64,000 bases of DNA from an uncultured Ruminiclostridium sp. (lineage in GTDB: Bacteria; Bacillota; Clostridia; Oscillospirales; Ruminococcaceae). The stretch covers positions 1-64,000 of the forward strand of contig CAJUFF010000001.1 of NCBI GenBank assembly GCA_910585505.1, written 5' to 3'. Under the pieces are notes generated by a model. It ran no database searches and was not told the DNA's origin. It was given only the letters and a program-made list of their open reading frames with translations. Each line of letters opens with the position of its first letter. Position 1 is the first letter of the stretch. A program made the position numbers and the translations under genes. Below, piece by piece: positions 8,894 to 17,122 of this stretch.

Positions 8894-10156
8894 TTGGGAC
8901 GTACCGTAAAAGGGAGAAGGAAAGGATACGAGCCGCGCCCTGTTCAGAGAATAGAGCTGTCGGATGAGAACAAAAAGAAAAGAGCGATAGCCGCGGTGCT
9001 GTTTCTGATTATCGGGGCTGCGCTTTTGGTGTACTGCTTTGTGGTTTTTATAACCCCTGAAAAGGGATGGACAATCATTGAAGCAAACAGTACCGAAAAC
9101 GACAGCTACGATTTCGTATTTCAGTATTACTTAGGAGCCGAAGGCGGCGACACAAGAGCGGAAAACAGAACGGTAACCGCGCTGTATAATCAGTCGGCGG
9201 AAAAAGTAAGCCGGCTTTTTGATGACGTCAGGGATTTTGACGGTATTGTCAGTATTCACACCATAAACGACAGCCCAAATACCGAGCTTGAAATTGACGA
9301 AGTACTTTACGAAGTCTTTTCCGTTTTTTCCCGTTACAATTCCCGTTATCTTTACGCGGCACCCATATATTCAAGATACGAAAACCTGTTTTACTGCGCG
9401 GACGATTCGATGCTCTTCGATTTTGACCCGATATTAAACGGCGAAATCAGGGCGGAATACAAAAATACCGCCAGTTACGCAAACGACCCCGCTATGATAG
9501 ATTTAAAGCTGCTCGGAGATAACAAGATAAAGCTTTTTGTATCCGACGAGTATCTGTCATACGCCGAAAAAGAGGGAATAACTAACTTTATAGGTCTTTG
9601 CTGGCTGAAAAACGCATTCGAGATAGACTATATCGCGGATACGATGATACGGAACGGCTTTACCCACGGAGCAATTTCAAGTGCCGACGGCTTCATAAGA
9701 AATTTTGACACGGGAAGCGAATATTACGCCCTTAACGTTTTTGACGATACGGACGATGGCATATTTCTCGCCGCGTCAATGAATTACAGGGGCGAACGCT
9801 CCATAGTAAGCATGAGAAGCTTTCCGGTAAACGACAGCGAAAGACGCCGTTATTACGTCATGCAAAACGGAGAAATAAGAACCGTTTATCTGGACATTTT
9901 TGATGGTTTGCCCAAAAGTTCCGTAAATACCTTGATTTCTTATTCCGAAGAAAAAAGCTGCGGAGAAGTACTTCTCGAAATAAAGGATATTTATATTTCG
10001 GATAGCTTTGACGAAAGCAAGTTATCCGCTCTCGCGGACAAAGACGTTTTCTCGGTTTATTGCGTTAATAATACCGTTATGTATAATGATGACGGCCTGA
10101 CGTTCAGCGGGTTATATAAGGATAACAATAAAGAATATACATTGAATATGTTTTAA
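8894..10156 (+). CDS. Membrane-anchored protein of unknown function, translationally coupled to oppF
   Basis: Starts with TTG at 8894, one base after the oppF stop, with no separate ribosome site, so coupled translation is likely. A basic N-terminus (~28 residues) and one transmembrane helix (about residues 30-53) place the remaining ~365 residues outside the cell. The pattern 'VSIHTINDSPNTELEIDEVLYEV' followed by 'FEIDYIADTMIRNGFTHGAISSADG' faintly recalls FAD:protein FMN transferases (ApbE), but their catalytic signatures are not evident. That resemblance is a weak inference. Being last in the opp operon suggests a role linked to peptide uptake. Confidence 0.75.
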   Translation: MGRTVKGRRKGYEPRPVQRIELSDENKKKRAIAAVLFLIIGAALLVYCFVVFITPEKGWTIIEANSTENDSYDFVFQYYLGAEGGDTRAENRTVTALYNQSAEKVSRLFDDVRDFDGIVSIHTINDSPNTELEIDEVLYEVFSVFSRYNSRYLYAAPIYSRYENLFYCADDSMLFDFDPILNGEIRAEYKNTASYANDPAMIDLKLLGDNKIKLFVSDEYLSYAEKEGITNFIGLCWLKNAFEIDYIADTMIRNGFTHGAISSADGFIRNFDTGSEYYALNVFDDTDDGIFLAASMNYRGERSIVSMRSFPVNDSERRRYYVMQNGEIRTVYLDIFDGLPKSSVNTLISYSEEKSCGEVLLEIKDIYISDSFDESKLSALADKDVFSVYCVNNTVMYNDDGLTFSGLYKDNNKEYTLNMF

Positions 10157-10158
10157 AA

Positions 10159-10201
10159 CAAAAAAGCCGACGCCCCTTATATAGGAGTATCGGCTTTTTT
10201 T
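10159..10201. terminator. Terminator after the opp operon
   Basis: AAAAAAGCCGA...TCGGCTTTTTT hairpin with a GC-rich stem and a T-run on the plus strand. The A-run on the left arm gives the minus strand a T-run as well, so it can also serve the convergent gene ending at 10224. Confidence 0.9.
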
Positions 10202-10223
10202 ACATAATTTTCAAAAATCAAGG

Positions 10224-10568
10224 CTATCCGTTACCGCCAAGTCCAGCTTCATAAAGCCTTCCGCACGCCTCGAACATTCTTAAATTAGTTGCAAGAACAG
10301 GCAAATTCACCTCCGACGCAAGATTAATGATGCTTTCGTCTGGAGTTTTCCCTCTTACAAATACTATACACACTATCCCCATTATGTCGGCGGTACTGAC
10401 AACCTGCGGATTAGTAAGCCCAGTCAGCAAAACGGCATTGTCCTTTATGTAAGCCAGCACATCGCTCATAAGGTCGGAACCGCAGGCAGTGCGCACTTCT
10501 CTTGACAGCATGGCCTCCCCCGTTATCACACTCGCGTCCAACAGCTCTTTTACATCGTTGACAGTCAT
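10224..10568 (-). CDS. DRTGG-domain protein
   Basis: 114 aa, a single DRTGG-like domain ('VLLTGLTNPQVVSTADIMGIVCIVFVRG', 'LASEVNLPVLATNLRMFEACGRLYEAGL'). Such stand-alone proteins are common in Clostridia, often beside hydrogenase or anti-sigma-kinase-like genes; their function is unknown. Here it is a single gene transcribed divergently from the MarR operon. The family call rests on overall pattern and typical size. Confidence 0.75.
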   Translation of the reverse strand: MTVNDVKELLDASVITGEAMLSREVRTACGSDLMSDVLAYIKDNAVLLTGLTNPQVVSTADIMGIVCIVFVRGKTPDESIINLASEVNLPVLATNLRMFEACGRLYEAGLGGNG

Positions 10569-10680
10569 ATTATCACCAGTCCTTTTTTTATTTCCGGGTG
10601 TATACAGTAATTATAACATATTTAACATAAAATTTCAACAATTTGTTAAAATTTTTATAGTTGTAATAAACATTTATCAA

Positions 10681-10725
10681 TTCAACAGCATGCTATTGAC
10701 AGCGTGCTGTTGAATGCGTTATAAT
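10681..10725 (+). promoter_or_regulatory. Promoter and MarR-type operator of the marR-ABC operon
   Basis: TTGACA (10696-10701), 18-base spacer and TATAAT (10720-10725). A perfect 10-bp inverted repeat TTCAACAGCA/TGCTGTTGAA (10681-10690, 10705-10714) brackets the -35 box, and its left part forms a near-palindrome CAACAGCATGCTATTG typical of MarR sites. A regulator bound here would block RNA polymerase, implying autorepression by the MarR protein encoded downstream. Confidence 0.8.
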
Positions 10726-10818
10726 AAAATAGAAGATGTAACAGCTCCCAACAAAAATTTCGGAAAACAAAAGCCGTTTCACTCCGAAAAAAGAGGGAAA
10801 GGGGAAGGAAAAAATACA

Positions 10819-11259
10819 ATGGAAACAGATAATTTTCATGTTTTGGAACTGTTTAAAAGAATTAACGACACAATTGAGAAAAACGCCAATTCAAATTTAC
10901 AGTCCTATAATATTACCTTGTCGCAGGTTAAAATGCTTTTTACAATTCTGAACGCGGAAAGCTCTCCCAAAAAGGGAGTTATACCGCTGAAAGAGCTTGA
11001 ACGCCGTTTCGGAGTGGCTCAGTCCACGGCGGCGGGAATAATTCAGCGCCTTGAAAAAAAGGGCTTGGTTGAAAACGTTGCAGACGCCGAGGACAAACGG
11101 GTTAAAGTTTTAATAACTACCGACAAAGGAAAAAGTATCTGTGAAAGCGCGGTAAGAAGCATGAAGAAGCAAAGCGAAAAAGCTCTCTGCGGTTTTGACG
11201 GGAATGAACGATCGGAGCTTGAACGTCTGCTTCGGAAGCTTTTGAAAAATATCGAATAA
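10819..11259 (+). CDS. MarR-family transcriptional regulator
   Basis: 146 aa winged-helix regulator. Start at 10819 with GGAAGGA about 8 bases upstream; the open frame back to 10714 overlaps the promoter and is rejected. The helix-turn-helix and wing are visible ('LKELERRFGVAQSTAAGIIQRLEKKGLVENVADAEDKRVKVLITTDKG'). Upstream of a two-gene ABC exporter and under a palindromic operator, it is most likely an autorepressor that responds to the exporter's substrate. The ligand is unknown. Confidence 0.92.
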   Translation: METDNFHVLELFKRINDTIEKNANSNLQSYNITLSQVKMLFTILNAESSPKKGVIPLKELERRFGVAQSTAAGIIQRLEKKGLVENVADAEDKRVKVLITTDKGKSICESAVRSMKKQSEKALCGFDGNERSELERLLRKLLKNIE

Positions 11260-11353
11260 TACCAATTGAAATCGAAAACATATGCACTTCCGCGCCTAAT
11301 GCTAATCTTTGATCAAGATACAGACAAATATCCGGATGAGAAAAGATTGGTAT
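11259..11353. repeat. Degenerate palindromic module between marR and the ABC exporter
   Basis: Bounded by ATACCAAT (11259-11266, overlapping the marR stop codon) and ATTGGTAT (11346-11353), with an internal AATCTTTGATCAAGAT segment like stem family delta. The stems themselves are decayed. It sits inside an operon, so it is probably transcribed. Confidence 0.6.
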
Positions 11354-11384
11354 AAATTATTACAAAGAAAGGATTGATTGAAGA

Positions 11385-13139
11385 ATGTTGAAAACCTTAG
11401 GCAAATTTATAGGCAAGTACAAAAAGGTCTCTGTTCTTACTCCCGTATTCACCGCTCTGGAAGTATTTATGGAAATACTGATTCCGTACGTCACCGCTTC
11501 CATAATAGATAAGGGAATAGAGGCGGGCAATATGAAAAACGTGCTTGTCTACGGCGGCATAATGATAGGCCTTGCCTTTCTGAGCCTGCTGTTCGGAATA
11601 CAGGCGGGTCGGTACGGATCAATGGCATCCACCGGCTTTGCCGCGAATTTAAGGGAAGGAATGTATGAAAAAATACAGAAATTTTCCTTTTCCAACATAG
11701 ATAAATTCAGCACCGCCGGTCTGATTACCCGTATGACCACCGACGTCACAAACCTTCAGAACGCTTATCAGATGATATTGAGAATAGCGGTGCGCGCTCC
11801 TCTAATGCTTATTTGCAGCATTATAATGAGCTTTACCATTAACTTCAACCTTAGTCTCGTTTTTTTGACCGTTCTTGTTTTTCTGGGAGCGGTACTTATG
11901 TTGATAATGAAAAAAGTGATGCCTGTTTTTACCGAGGTTTTTGCAAAATATGACGCCTTAAACGCGGGGGTGCAGGAAAACGTCTCCGGAATCCGAGTGG
12001 TGAAAGCCTTTGTAATGGAAGATTATGAAAAGAAGAAATTCTCCGGCGCTGCGGAAAAGCTCTGCGCTCTTTTTATAAAGGCCGAGTCCGTTCTTGCATT
12101 TAACGGGCCTGTGATGATGCTTTCGGTATATGGCTGCGTCATAGCTTTGTCATGGCTGGGAGCGCACTATATAGTGGACGGAGCAATGACTACCGGAAAC
12201 CTGACCTCGCTTTTCAGCTATGTAATGAGTATGCTCATGTCCCTTATGATGCTTTCAATGATATTTGTAATGATCACCATGAGCCTTGCCAGCGCAAGAC
12301 GAATAAGCGAGGTGCTTAATGAGGAACCCGACCTTACCGACCCGATTCACCCCTATACGGATATCGAAAACGGAAGCATTGAGTTCAGAAACGTTTGTTT
12401 TTCCTATAAAAACGGAAGCGAACAAGGAAGCGGAGAAGATACTCTCCACAATATTTCTCTGAAAATAAACTCCGGTGAAACCATTGGCATAATAGGGGGC
12501 ACCGGATGCGGAAAATCCAGCTTTGTAAGCCTGATAAGCCGTCTGTACGATGCTGACGGCGGACAGGTACTGGTAGGCGGAAAAGATGTTCGCGAATACG
12601 AAACGGAATCCCTGAGAAATCAGGTATCGGTAGTATTGCAAAAAAACGTGCTTTTTTCGGGAACAATCCTTGACAATCTCCGCTGGGGCAATGAAAATGC
12701 CACGGAAGAGGAGTGCGCGGAAGCCTGCAAGCAGGCCTGCGCCGACGAATTTATAGAGCGTATGCCCGACAGATACAACACATGGATAGAACAGGGTGGA
12801 AGCAATGTGTCAGGCGGTCAGAAGCAGCGTCTTTGCATCGCCCGCGCTCTTCTGAAAAAGCCGAAAATACTTATCCTGGACGATTCCACCAGCGCGGTGG
12901 ATACCGCCACCGACAGCAAAATCAGAAAAGCTTTTGCCGAACATATCCCCGATACCACTAAGCTTATAATCTCCCAGCGTATTTCCGGCATACAAAACGC
13001 CGACAGGATACTGGTACTTGACGAAGGGAGGATAAGCGGCTTTGACACTCATGAAAACCTTTTAAAAACCAATGAGATATACAAAGAAATTTATGAAGCG
13101 CAGATTCAAAGCGGCGGCGATTTTGACAAGCCTGCCTAA
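11385..13139 (+). CDS. ABC exporter half-transporter, degenerate-site subunit
   Basis: 584 aa: six-helix exporter membrane domain (residues ~15-305), then the ATPase. Walker A is GGTGCGKSS, the signature VSGGQ, and Walker B 'ILILDDSTSAVD' carries Asp where the catalytic Glu should be. This is the hallmark of one half of a heterodimeric multidrug exporter (BmrC/TM287 type), in which one ATP site is inactive. The partner (13199-15091) has the complementary LSQGQ signature. The MarR context suggests drug or peptide efflux. Confidence 0.92.
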   Translation: MLKTLGKFIGKYKKVSVLTPVFTALEVFMEILIPYVTASIIDKGIEAGNMKNVLVYGGIMIGLAFLSLLFGIQAGRYGSMASTGFAANLREGMYEKIQKFSFSNIDKFSTAGLITRMTTDVTNLQNAYQMILRIAVRAPLMLICSIIMSFTINFNLSLVFLTVLVFLGAVLMLIMKKVMPVFTEVFAKYDALNAGVQENVSGIRVVKAFVMEDYEKKKFSGAAEKLCALFIKAESVLAFNGPVMMLSVYGCVIALSWLGAHYIVDGAMTTGNLTSLFSYVMSMLMSLMMLSMIFVMITMSLASARRISEVLNEEPDLTDPIHPYTDIENGSIEFRNVCFSYKNGSEQGSGEDTLHNISLKINSGETIGIIGGTGCGKSSFVSLISRLYDADGGQVLVGGKDVREYETESLRNQVSVVLQKNVLFSGTILDNLRWGNENATEEECAEACKQACADEFIERMPDRYNTWIEQGGSNVSGGQKQRLCIARALLKKPKILILDDSTSAVDTATDSKIRKAFAEHIPDTTKLIISQRISGIQNADRILVLDEGRISGFDTHENLLKTNEIYKEIYEAQIQSGGDFDKPA

Positions 13140-13198
13140 CCGATATAACGTATTCTAAAATATAGAATACAAAATAAAATGTGAAAGGACTGACAGTA

Positions 13199-15091
13199 AT
13201 GCCACCACAAAGAAGAGGCGGAGCAAAAAGCAAAAATCCCGCTCTGACATTAAAACGCATTTTTTCTTATGTGCTTAAAAACTATAAATTTTCCTGTCTT
13301 ACGGTAGTAATCGGAATAATTGTTTCAGCGGCGGCGACTCTTGTTTCCACGCTGTTCACAAAATCGCTTATAGACGATTACATAAAACCTCTCACCGAAG
13401 CGTCTATACCGGATTTTTCCCCGCTGGCGGAAGCATTGATTACCTTGGCGGCGGTGCTTGTTGTGGGCATAATCGCATCTTACGGATATAACCGGATAAT
13501 GGTAAACGTTTCACAGGGTACGCTTAAAAGACTCCGTGCCGAGCTTTTCGGCAATATGGAATCTCTTCCCATAAAATATTTTGACACCCACGCTCACGGC
13601 GATATTATGTCCGTATACACTAACGATATCGACACACTGCGTCAGGTTATCAGTCAGAGCTTCCCGCAGCTTATAAATTCAGTAATCACCTTTGTTTCAA
13701 CCTTTGTCAGCATGATCGTGTTAAGTGTTCCGCTTACTGTAATGGCGGTGATAATGGCGGCGGTTATGGTTCTGGTAACGTTTAAATTCAGCGGACTTTC
13801 AGCCAAGTACTTTGTGAAGCAGCAAAAGGACTTGGGAAAGCTTAACGGGTATATTGAGGAAATGACCGAGGGGCAGAAGGTAATCAAGGTGTTCTGTCAT
13901 GAAGAAAAGGCTCTCGAACAGTTTAAGGGACTTAACGAGCAGCTTCGCGACAGCGCCGACAACGCCAACAGAATTGCCAATATAATAATGCCTGTCAACG
14001 GAAATATCGGAAATATAAGCTATGTGCTCTGCGCAATATTCGGCGCGATATTGGCATTAAGCGGTAATTGGGGGCTTACCGTGGGCACTCTGGTTACATT
14101 CCTCACACTTAACAAAAACTTCTCCCAGCCCATCACCCAGATAAGTCAGCAGGTAAACAGCGTGGTAATGGCAACGGCGGGCGCCCAGCGTGTGTTTGAT
14201 ATGTCCGACGAAAAACCCGAAACCGACGAGGGTTATGTGGAGCTTGTTACGGCCAAGGAAAACCCAGACGGCACGCTTACCGAAACCAACGAAAATATGG
14301 GCGTCTGGGCATGGAAACACCGTCATACCGCCGACGGCGCCGTAACGTATACCAGACTTAACGGCGAGGTTGTTTTTGATAAAGTGGATTTCGGATACAG
14401 CGATGATAAAACCGTCCTCCATGACATAGAAATGATCGCTCACCCCGGACAGAAAATAGCCTTGGTAGGAAGCACAGGCGCCGGCAAAACCACCATTACC
14501 AACCTTATCAACCGTTTTTACGATATACAGGACGGTAAAATACGCTACGACGGAATCAATATCAACAAAATAAAAAAGGACGATCTTCGCCACAGCTTAG
14601 GCATTGTGCTCCAGGATACCCACCTGTTTACGGGAACCGTTATGGATAATATTCGCTACGGAAAGACGGACGCCTGCGACGAGGAGTGTATAGCCGCCGC
14701 CAAGCTGGCTAACGCCGACGGATTTATAAGACGTCTCCCCGAAGGGTATCAAACTGTTATAACAGGCGACGGTGCGAACCTGAGTCAAGGACAAAGACAG
14801 CTTTTAGCCATCGCCCGTACCGCGGTAGCCGATCCGCCGGTGCTTATCCTTGACGAAGCCACTTCCTCCATAGACACGCGCACCGAAGCCCTCGTACAGC
14901 GTGGAATGGACGCCCTGATGACAGGCCGCACCTCCTTTGTGATAGCCCACCGTCTTTCCACGGTACGCAACGCCGACTGCATAATGGTTATGGAACAAGG
15001 CCGCATAATCGAAAGAGGCACCCATGAGCATCTGATCGAACAAAAGGGCAAATATTACCAGCTTTACACCGGCAATGAAATCGGAGCATGA
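13199..15091 (+). CDS. ABC exporter half-transporter, catalytic partner subunit
   Basis: 630 aa exporter half-transporter. Start at 13199, 9 bases after GAAAGGA; the GTG at 13181 overlaps that site. Six-helix domain, then an insertion of ~50 residues (about 330-380) before the ATPase. Walker A GSTGAGKTT, signature LSQGQ (degenerate), Walker B VLILDEATSS with the catalytic Glu. Together with the preceding subunit it makes one competent ATP site (this Walker B with the partner's VSGGQ) and one degenerate site. A small hairpin GTATTCTA/TAGAATAC lies between the genes (~13150-13170). Confidence 0.92.
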   Translation: MPPQRRGGAKSKNPALTLKRIFSYVLKNYKFSCLTVVIGIIVSAAATLVSTLFTKSLIDDYIKPLTEASIPDFSPLAEALITLAAVLVVGIIASYGYNRIMVNVSQGTLKRLRAELFGNMESLPIKYFDTHAHGDIMSVYTNDIDTLRQVISQSFPQLINSVITFVSTFVSMIVLSVPLTVMAVIMAAVMVLVTFKFSGLSAKYFVKQQKDLGKLNGYIEEMTEGQKVIKVFCHEEKALEQFKGLNEQLRDSADNANRIANIIMPVNGNIGNISYVLCAIFGAILALSGNWGLTVGTLVTFLTLNKNFSQPITQISQQVNSVVMATAGAQRVFDMSDEKPETDEGYVELVTAKENPDGTLTETNENMGVWAWKHRHTADGAVTYTRLNGEVVFDKVDFGYSDDKTVLHDIEMIAHPGQKIALVGSTGAGKTTITNLINRFYDIQDGKIRYDGININKIKKDDLRHSLGIVLQDTHLFTGTVMDNIRYGKTDACDEECIAAAKLANADGFIRRLPEGYQTVITGDGANLSQGQRQLLAIARTAVADPPVLILDEATSSIDTRTEALVQRGMDALMTGRTSFVIAHRLSTVRNADCIMVMEQGRIIERGTHEHLIEQKGKYYQLYTGNEIGA

Positions 15092-15126
15092 TGATCATGA
15101 TAATAATAAAAATGTGATTTTCACTT

Positions 15127-15368
15127 ATACTACTATCTGTTTTGACTGTAGACAAAATATAACAAAGCCTACAGTCAAAACAGAGTTACACCCTAAACAC
15201 TAATATCGGTTTAAAAAGCCATTTTATCCGCTTTTTAAACCGATATTATACTAATAACCATTTTGACACAGGATAAAATCATAGTCAAAATGGTTATTAC
15301 ACCCGAAACACTGTTAACCAATTAAAAAACATTTTTCCAATTTTTAATTGGTTAACAGTATTAGTATT
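15127..15368. repeat. Array of four palindromic modules
   Basis: Four hairpins in tandem fill the gap after the exporter. Stem 1 is 15136-15151/15169-15184, stem 2 is 15202-15218/15231-15247, stem 3 (family beta) is 15252-15267/15284-15299 and stem 4 (family alpha) is 15310-15328/15341-15359. Stems 1-2 and 3-4 are joined by the linkers TTACACCCTAAACACT and TTACACCCGAAACACT. Pairs are bounded by ATACTAAT-like and ATTAGTAT ends. All stems are perfect or nearly so despite unrelated sequences. Confidence 0.9.
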
Positions 15369-15390
15369 AATGTTAAAAATACAAGAAATA

Positions 15391-15408
15391 GTGATAATTC
15401 TTATTATG
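15391..15408 (+). repeat. Inversion site, left copy
   Basis: GTGATAATTCTTATTATG, identical to the reverse complement of 17668-17685. It encodes the residues (S)DNSYY in the silent cassette. Confidence 0.85.
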
Positions 15409-15974
15409 AGAAGCTGAAGGAAAAAGCCTTTGAAATCCCCCGTTCGTGGAAGTTTACAAGCTTACGTCGGATAGGGAGAATAGTGGGCGGAGGAACTCCG
15501 AAAACCTCGGTTTCGGAATATTGGAACGGTGACATTCCGTGGGTTACCCCCTCGGATCTGGGGGGGAAAGAAAAAACAGCGGTAAACGTGATAGCAAAGG
15601 GCGAAAGAAGTATTTCCCGAAAGGGATTGGATTCCTCCACTGCGCGGATCGTGCCTGAAGGCGCGGTGCTTTATTCCTGCCGCGCTCCGATAGGCTATGC
15701 CGCCATTGCAGAAAATCCCCTTGCCACGAGTCAGGGAATAAAAGCCTTTATACCGTACTCGGAAATATCGTCGGAATACATATATTTTTGTCTTAAAGCT
15801 TTCACCGAAAACATAGTCAAAAACGCTTCTGGAGCAAGCTTTAAGGAGATTTCGGCGGCGGAACTCGGAGCTACGGTTCTGCCTCTGCCGCCGAAAAAAG
15901 AGCAGGAAAGAATAAGCTCTAAAATAAAAGAGATTTTTACAGCGCTTGATAAAATTTTAAAATGTTTGGAATAA
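15391..15974 (+). CDS. Silent half-hsdS: alternative target-recognition domain cassette
   Basis: Encodes ~193 residues of one HsdS recognition domain plus helical spacer ('IPRSWKFTSLRRIGRIVGGGTPKTS', 'PPKKEQERISSKIKEIF'). The open frame reaches back to a TTG at 15348, but that lies inside a palindromic repeat and has no ribosome site, so independent translation is doubtful. The cassette begins exactly at an 18-bp sequence shared, inverted, with the expressed hsdS, in the same codon phase. It is therefore a spare specificity domain, expressed only after inversion. Similar silent cassettes accompany phase-variable type I systems in streptococci and other Firmicutes. Confidence 0.85.
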
Positions 15975-16052
15975 TGAGATCATCAACAAAATAAAACGCT
16001 TTAAAATATTTCCGGCCGAAAGACAATGCTGCGTTTTGCAATCGAATTATTG

Positions 16053-16097
16053 TATAATATATTTGCGACATTTTTCGCAAATATATTTTTACGGAGG
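16053..16097 (+). promoter_or_regulatory. Recombinase promoter element, leader hairpin and ribosome site
   Basis: A TATAAT -10 box (16053-16058) overlaps a perfect 13-bp hairpin AATATATTTGCGA/TCGCAAATATATT (16056-16068, 16075-16087; 6-base loop). GGAGG at 16093-16097 follows. No good -35 box is seen. The palindrome may be an operator or a leader structure limiting recombinase expression. Confidence 0.5.
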
Positions 16098-16106
16098 CAT
16101 TTTAAA

Positions 16107-16916
16107 ATGACAGCACAGACAACATTTGAAGAGTTTTTGAAAAAAAGCAACCTTTCGGAAAACACCATCACGTCATATTTGTGGACGGTGGATTTTTTCT
16201 CCTCCCATTATGACGAAATAAACAAGGAAAACTTGTTGGCCTACAAAGGGTATTTAATGGAATTTTTTAAGCCGAAAACGGTGAATCTGCGTATTCAGGC
16301 GATAAATAAGTACCTTGAATACCTGCATAAGGACAAATTGCAGCTCAGAGCCGTAAAGGTACAGGAAAAAAACTTTTTGGAAAACGTAATAAGCAACGCG
16401 GATTACAGCTTTCTCAAAAACCGGCTTAAACAGGACGGCAATTACGAGTGGTATTTTGTGGTATGGTACCTTGCGGCTACGGGTTCAAGGGTAAGCGAAC
16501 TGATTCAAATAAAGATCGAGCACGTAAAAACCGGATATTTTGATCTCTATGCCAAAGGCGGAAAGCTCAGAAGGCTTTACATACCTAAAACATTGAAAGA
16601 AGAAACGCTGAAGTGGCTTAAGGAAATAGGAAGGGATTCGGGATATCTGTTTTTAAACCGATACGGCGAAAGAATAACTACCAGAGGTATATCCCATCAG
16701 CTAAAAACCTACGCGGAAAAATACGGATTGGACACGAAGGTGGTTTATCCGCATTCCTTTAGGCATCGTTACGCAAAAAACTTCCTTGAAAGGTGCGGTG
16801 ATCTTTCACTTTTAGCCGACCTTATGGGGCATGAAAGCATTGAAACAACCCGTATTTATCTGAGACGCACATCGGGGGAACAGCAGGAGCTTATTGATCA
16901 AATAGTTACCTGGTAA
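16107..16916 (+). CDS. Tyrosine recombinase of the hsdS inversion locus
   Basis: 269 aa phage-integrase family recombinase. Start at 16107, 9 bases after GGAGG; upstream codons to 16026 overlap the hairpin and are rejected. An N-terminal SAM-like core-binding domain (residues ~1-85) is followed by the catalytic domain with R in 'AATGSRVSELIQIK', HxxR in 'HSFRHRYAKNF', and H and Y in 'LMGHESIETTRIYLRR'. Its place between the silent cassette and hsdS, and inside the inverted repeats, makes it the probable invertase. A XerC/D-like housekeeping role is less likely. Confidence 0.93.
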   Translation: MTAQTTFEEFLKKSNLSENTITSYLWTVDFFSSHYDEINKENLLAYKGYLMEFFKPKTVNLRIQAINKYLEYLHKDKLQLRAVKVQEKNFLENVISNADYSFLKNRLKQDGNYEWYFVVWYLAATGSRVSELIQIKIEHVKTGYFDLYAKGGKLRRLYIPKTLKEETLKWLKEIGRDSGYLFLNRYGERITTRGISHQLKTYAEKYGLDTKVVYPHSFRHRYAKNFLERCGDLSLLADLMGHESIETTRIYLRRTSGEQQELIDQIVTW

Positions 16917-16925
16917 AAAATCGCA

Positions 16926-17002
16926 AAGCCTCCGCTTCGTGGTCGGATAATAAACACAGTCCGTTTGGCTGAGGTTTATTTCCGCTGCCGAAGCGGAGGC
17001 TT
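16926..17002. terminator. Branched hairpin after the recombinase
   Basis: A 14-bp perfect outer stem AAGCCTCCGCTTCG/CGAAGCGGAGGCTT (16926-16939, 16989-17002) encloses a smaller AATAAAC/GTTTATT stem. It starts ten bases after the recombinase stop. There is no clear T-run, so it may be a transcript end or a folded single-stranded DNA element. Confidence 0.55.
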
Positions 17003-17011
17003 CGCCGATTT

Positions 17012-17102
17012 ATACTAATAACCATTTTGACATAGGATAAAATCATAGTCAAAATGGTTATTACACCCGAAGCACTGTTAATCGATTAACAGTATCAGAT
17101 AC
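17012..17102. repeat. Palindromic module pair, beta plus truncated alpha
   Basis: ATACTAAT, stem beta (17016-17031/17048-17063), linker TTACACCCGAAGCACT, then an alpha stem reduced to the 20-base palindrome 17074-17093, then AGTATCAGATAC. It lies inside the invertible segment, just beyond the 3' end of hsdS. Confidence 0.85.
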
Positions 17103-17122
17103 GCAGTAATTGAAAATCAATA

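Noticed and set aside
15127..15368. Tandem hairpins as a possible CRISPR array
   Set aside because: The units are inverted repeats of different sequence, not one direct repeat with unique spacers, and no cas gene is nearby.
16926..17002. Integron attC-like folded site next to the recombinase
   Set aside because: No attC R/L box core sequences are visible and the recombinase lacks the extra integron-integrase segment; a plain hairpin explains it.
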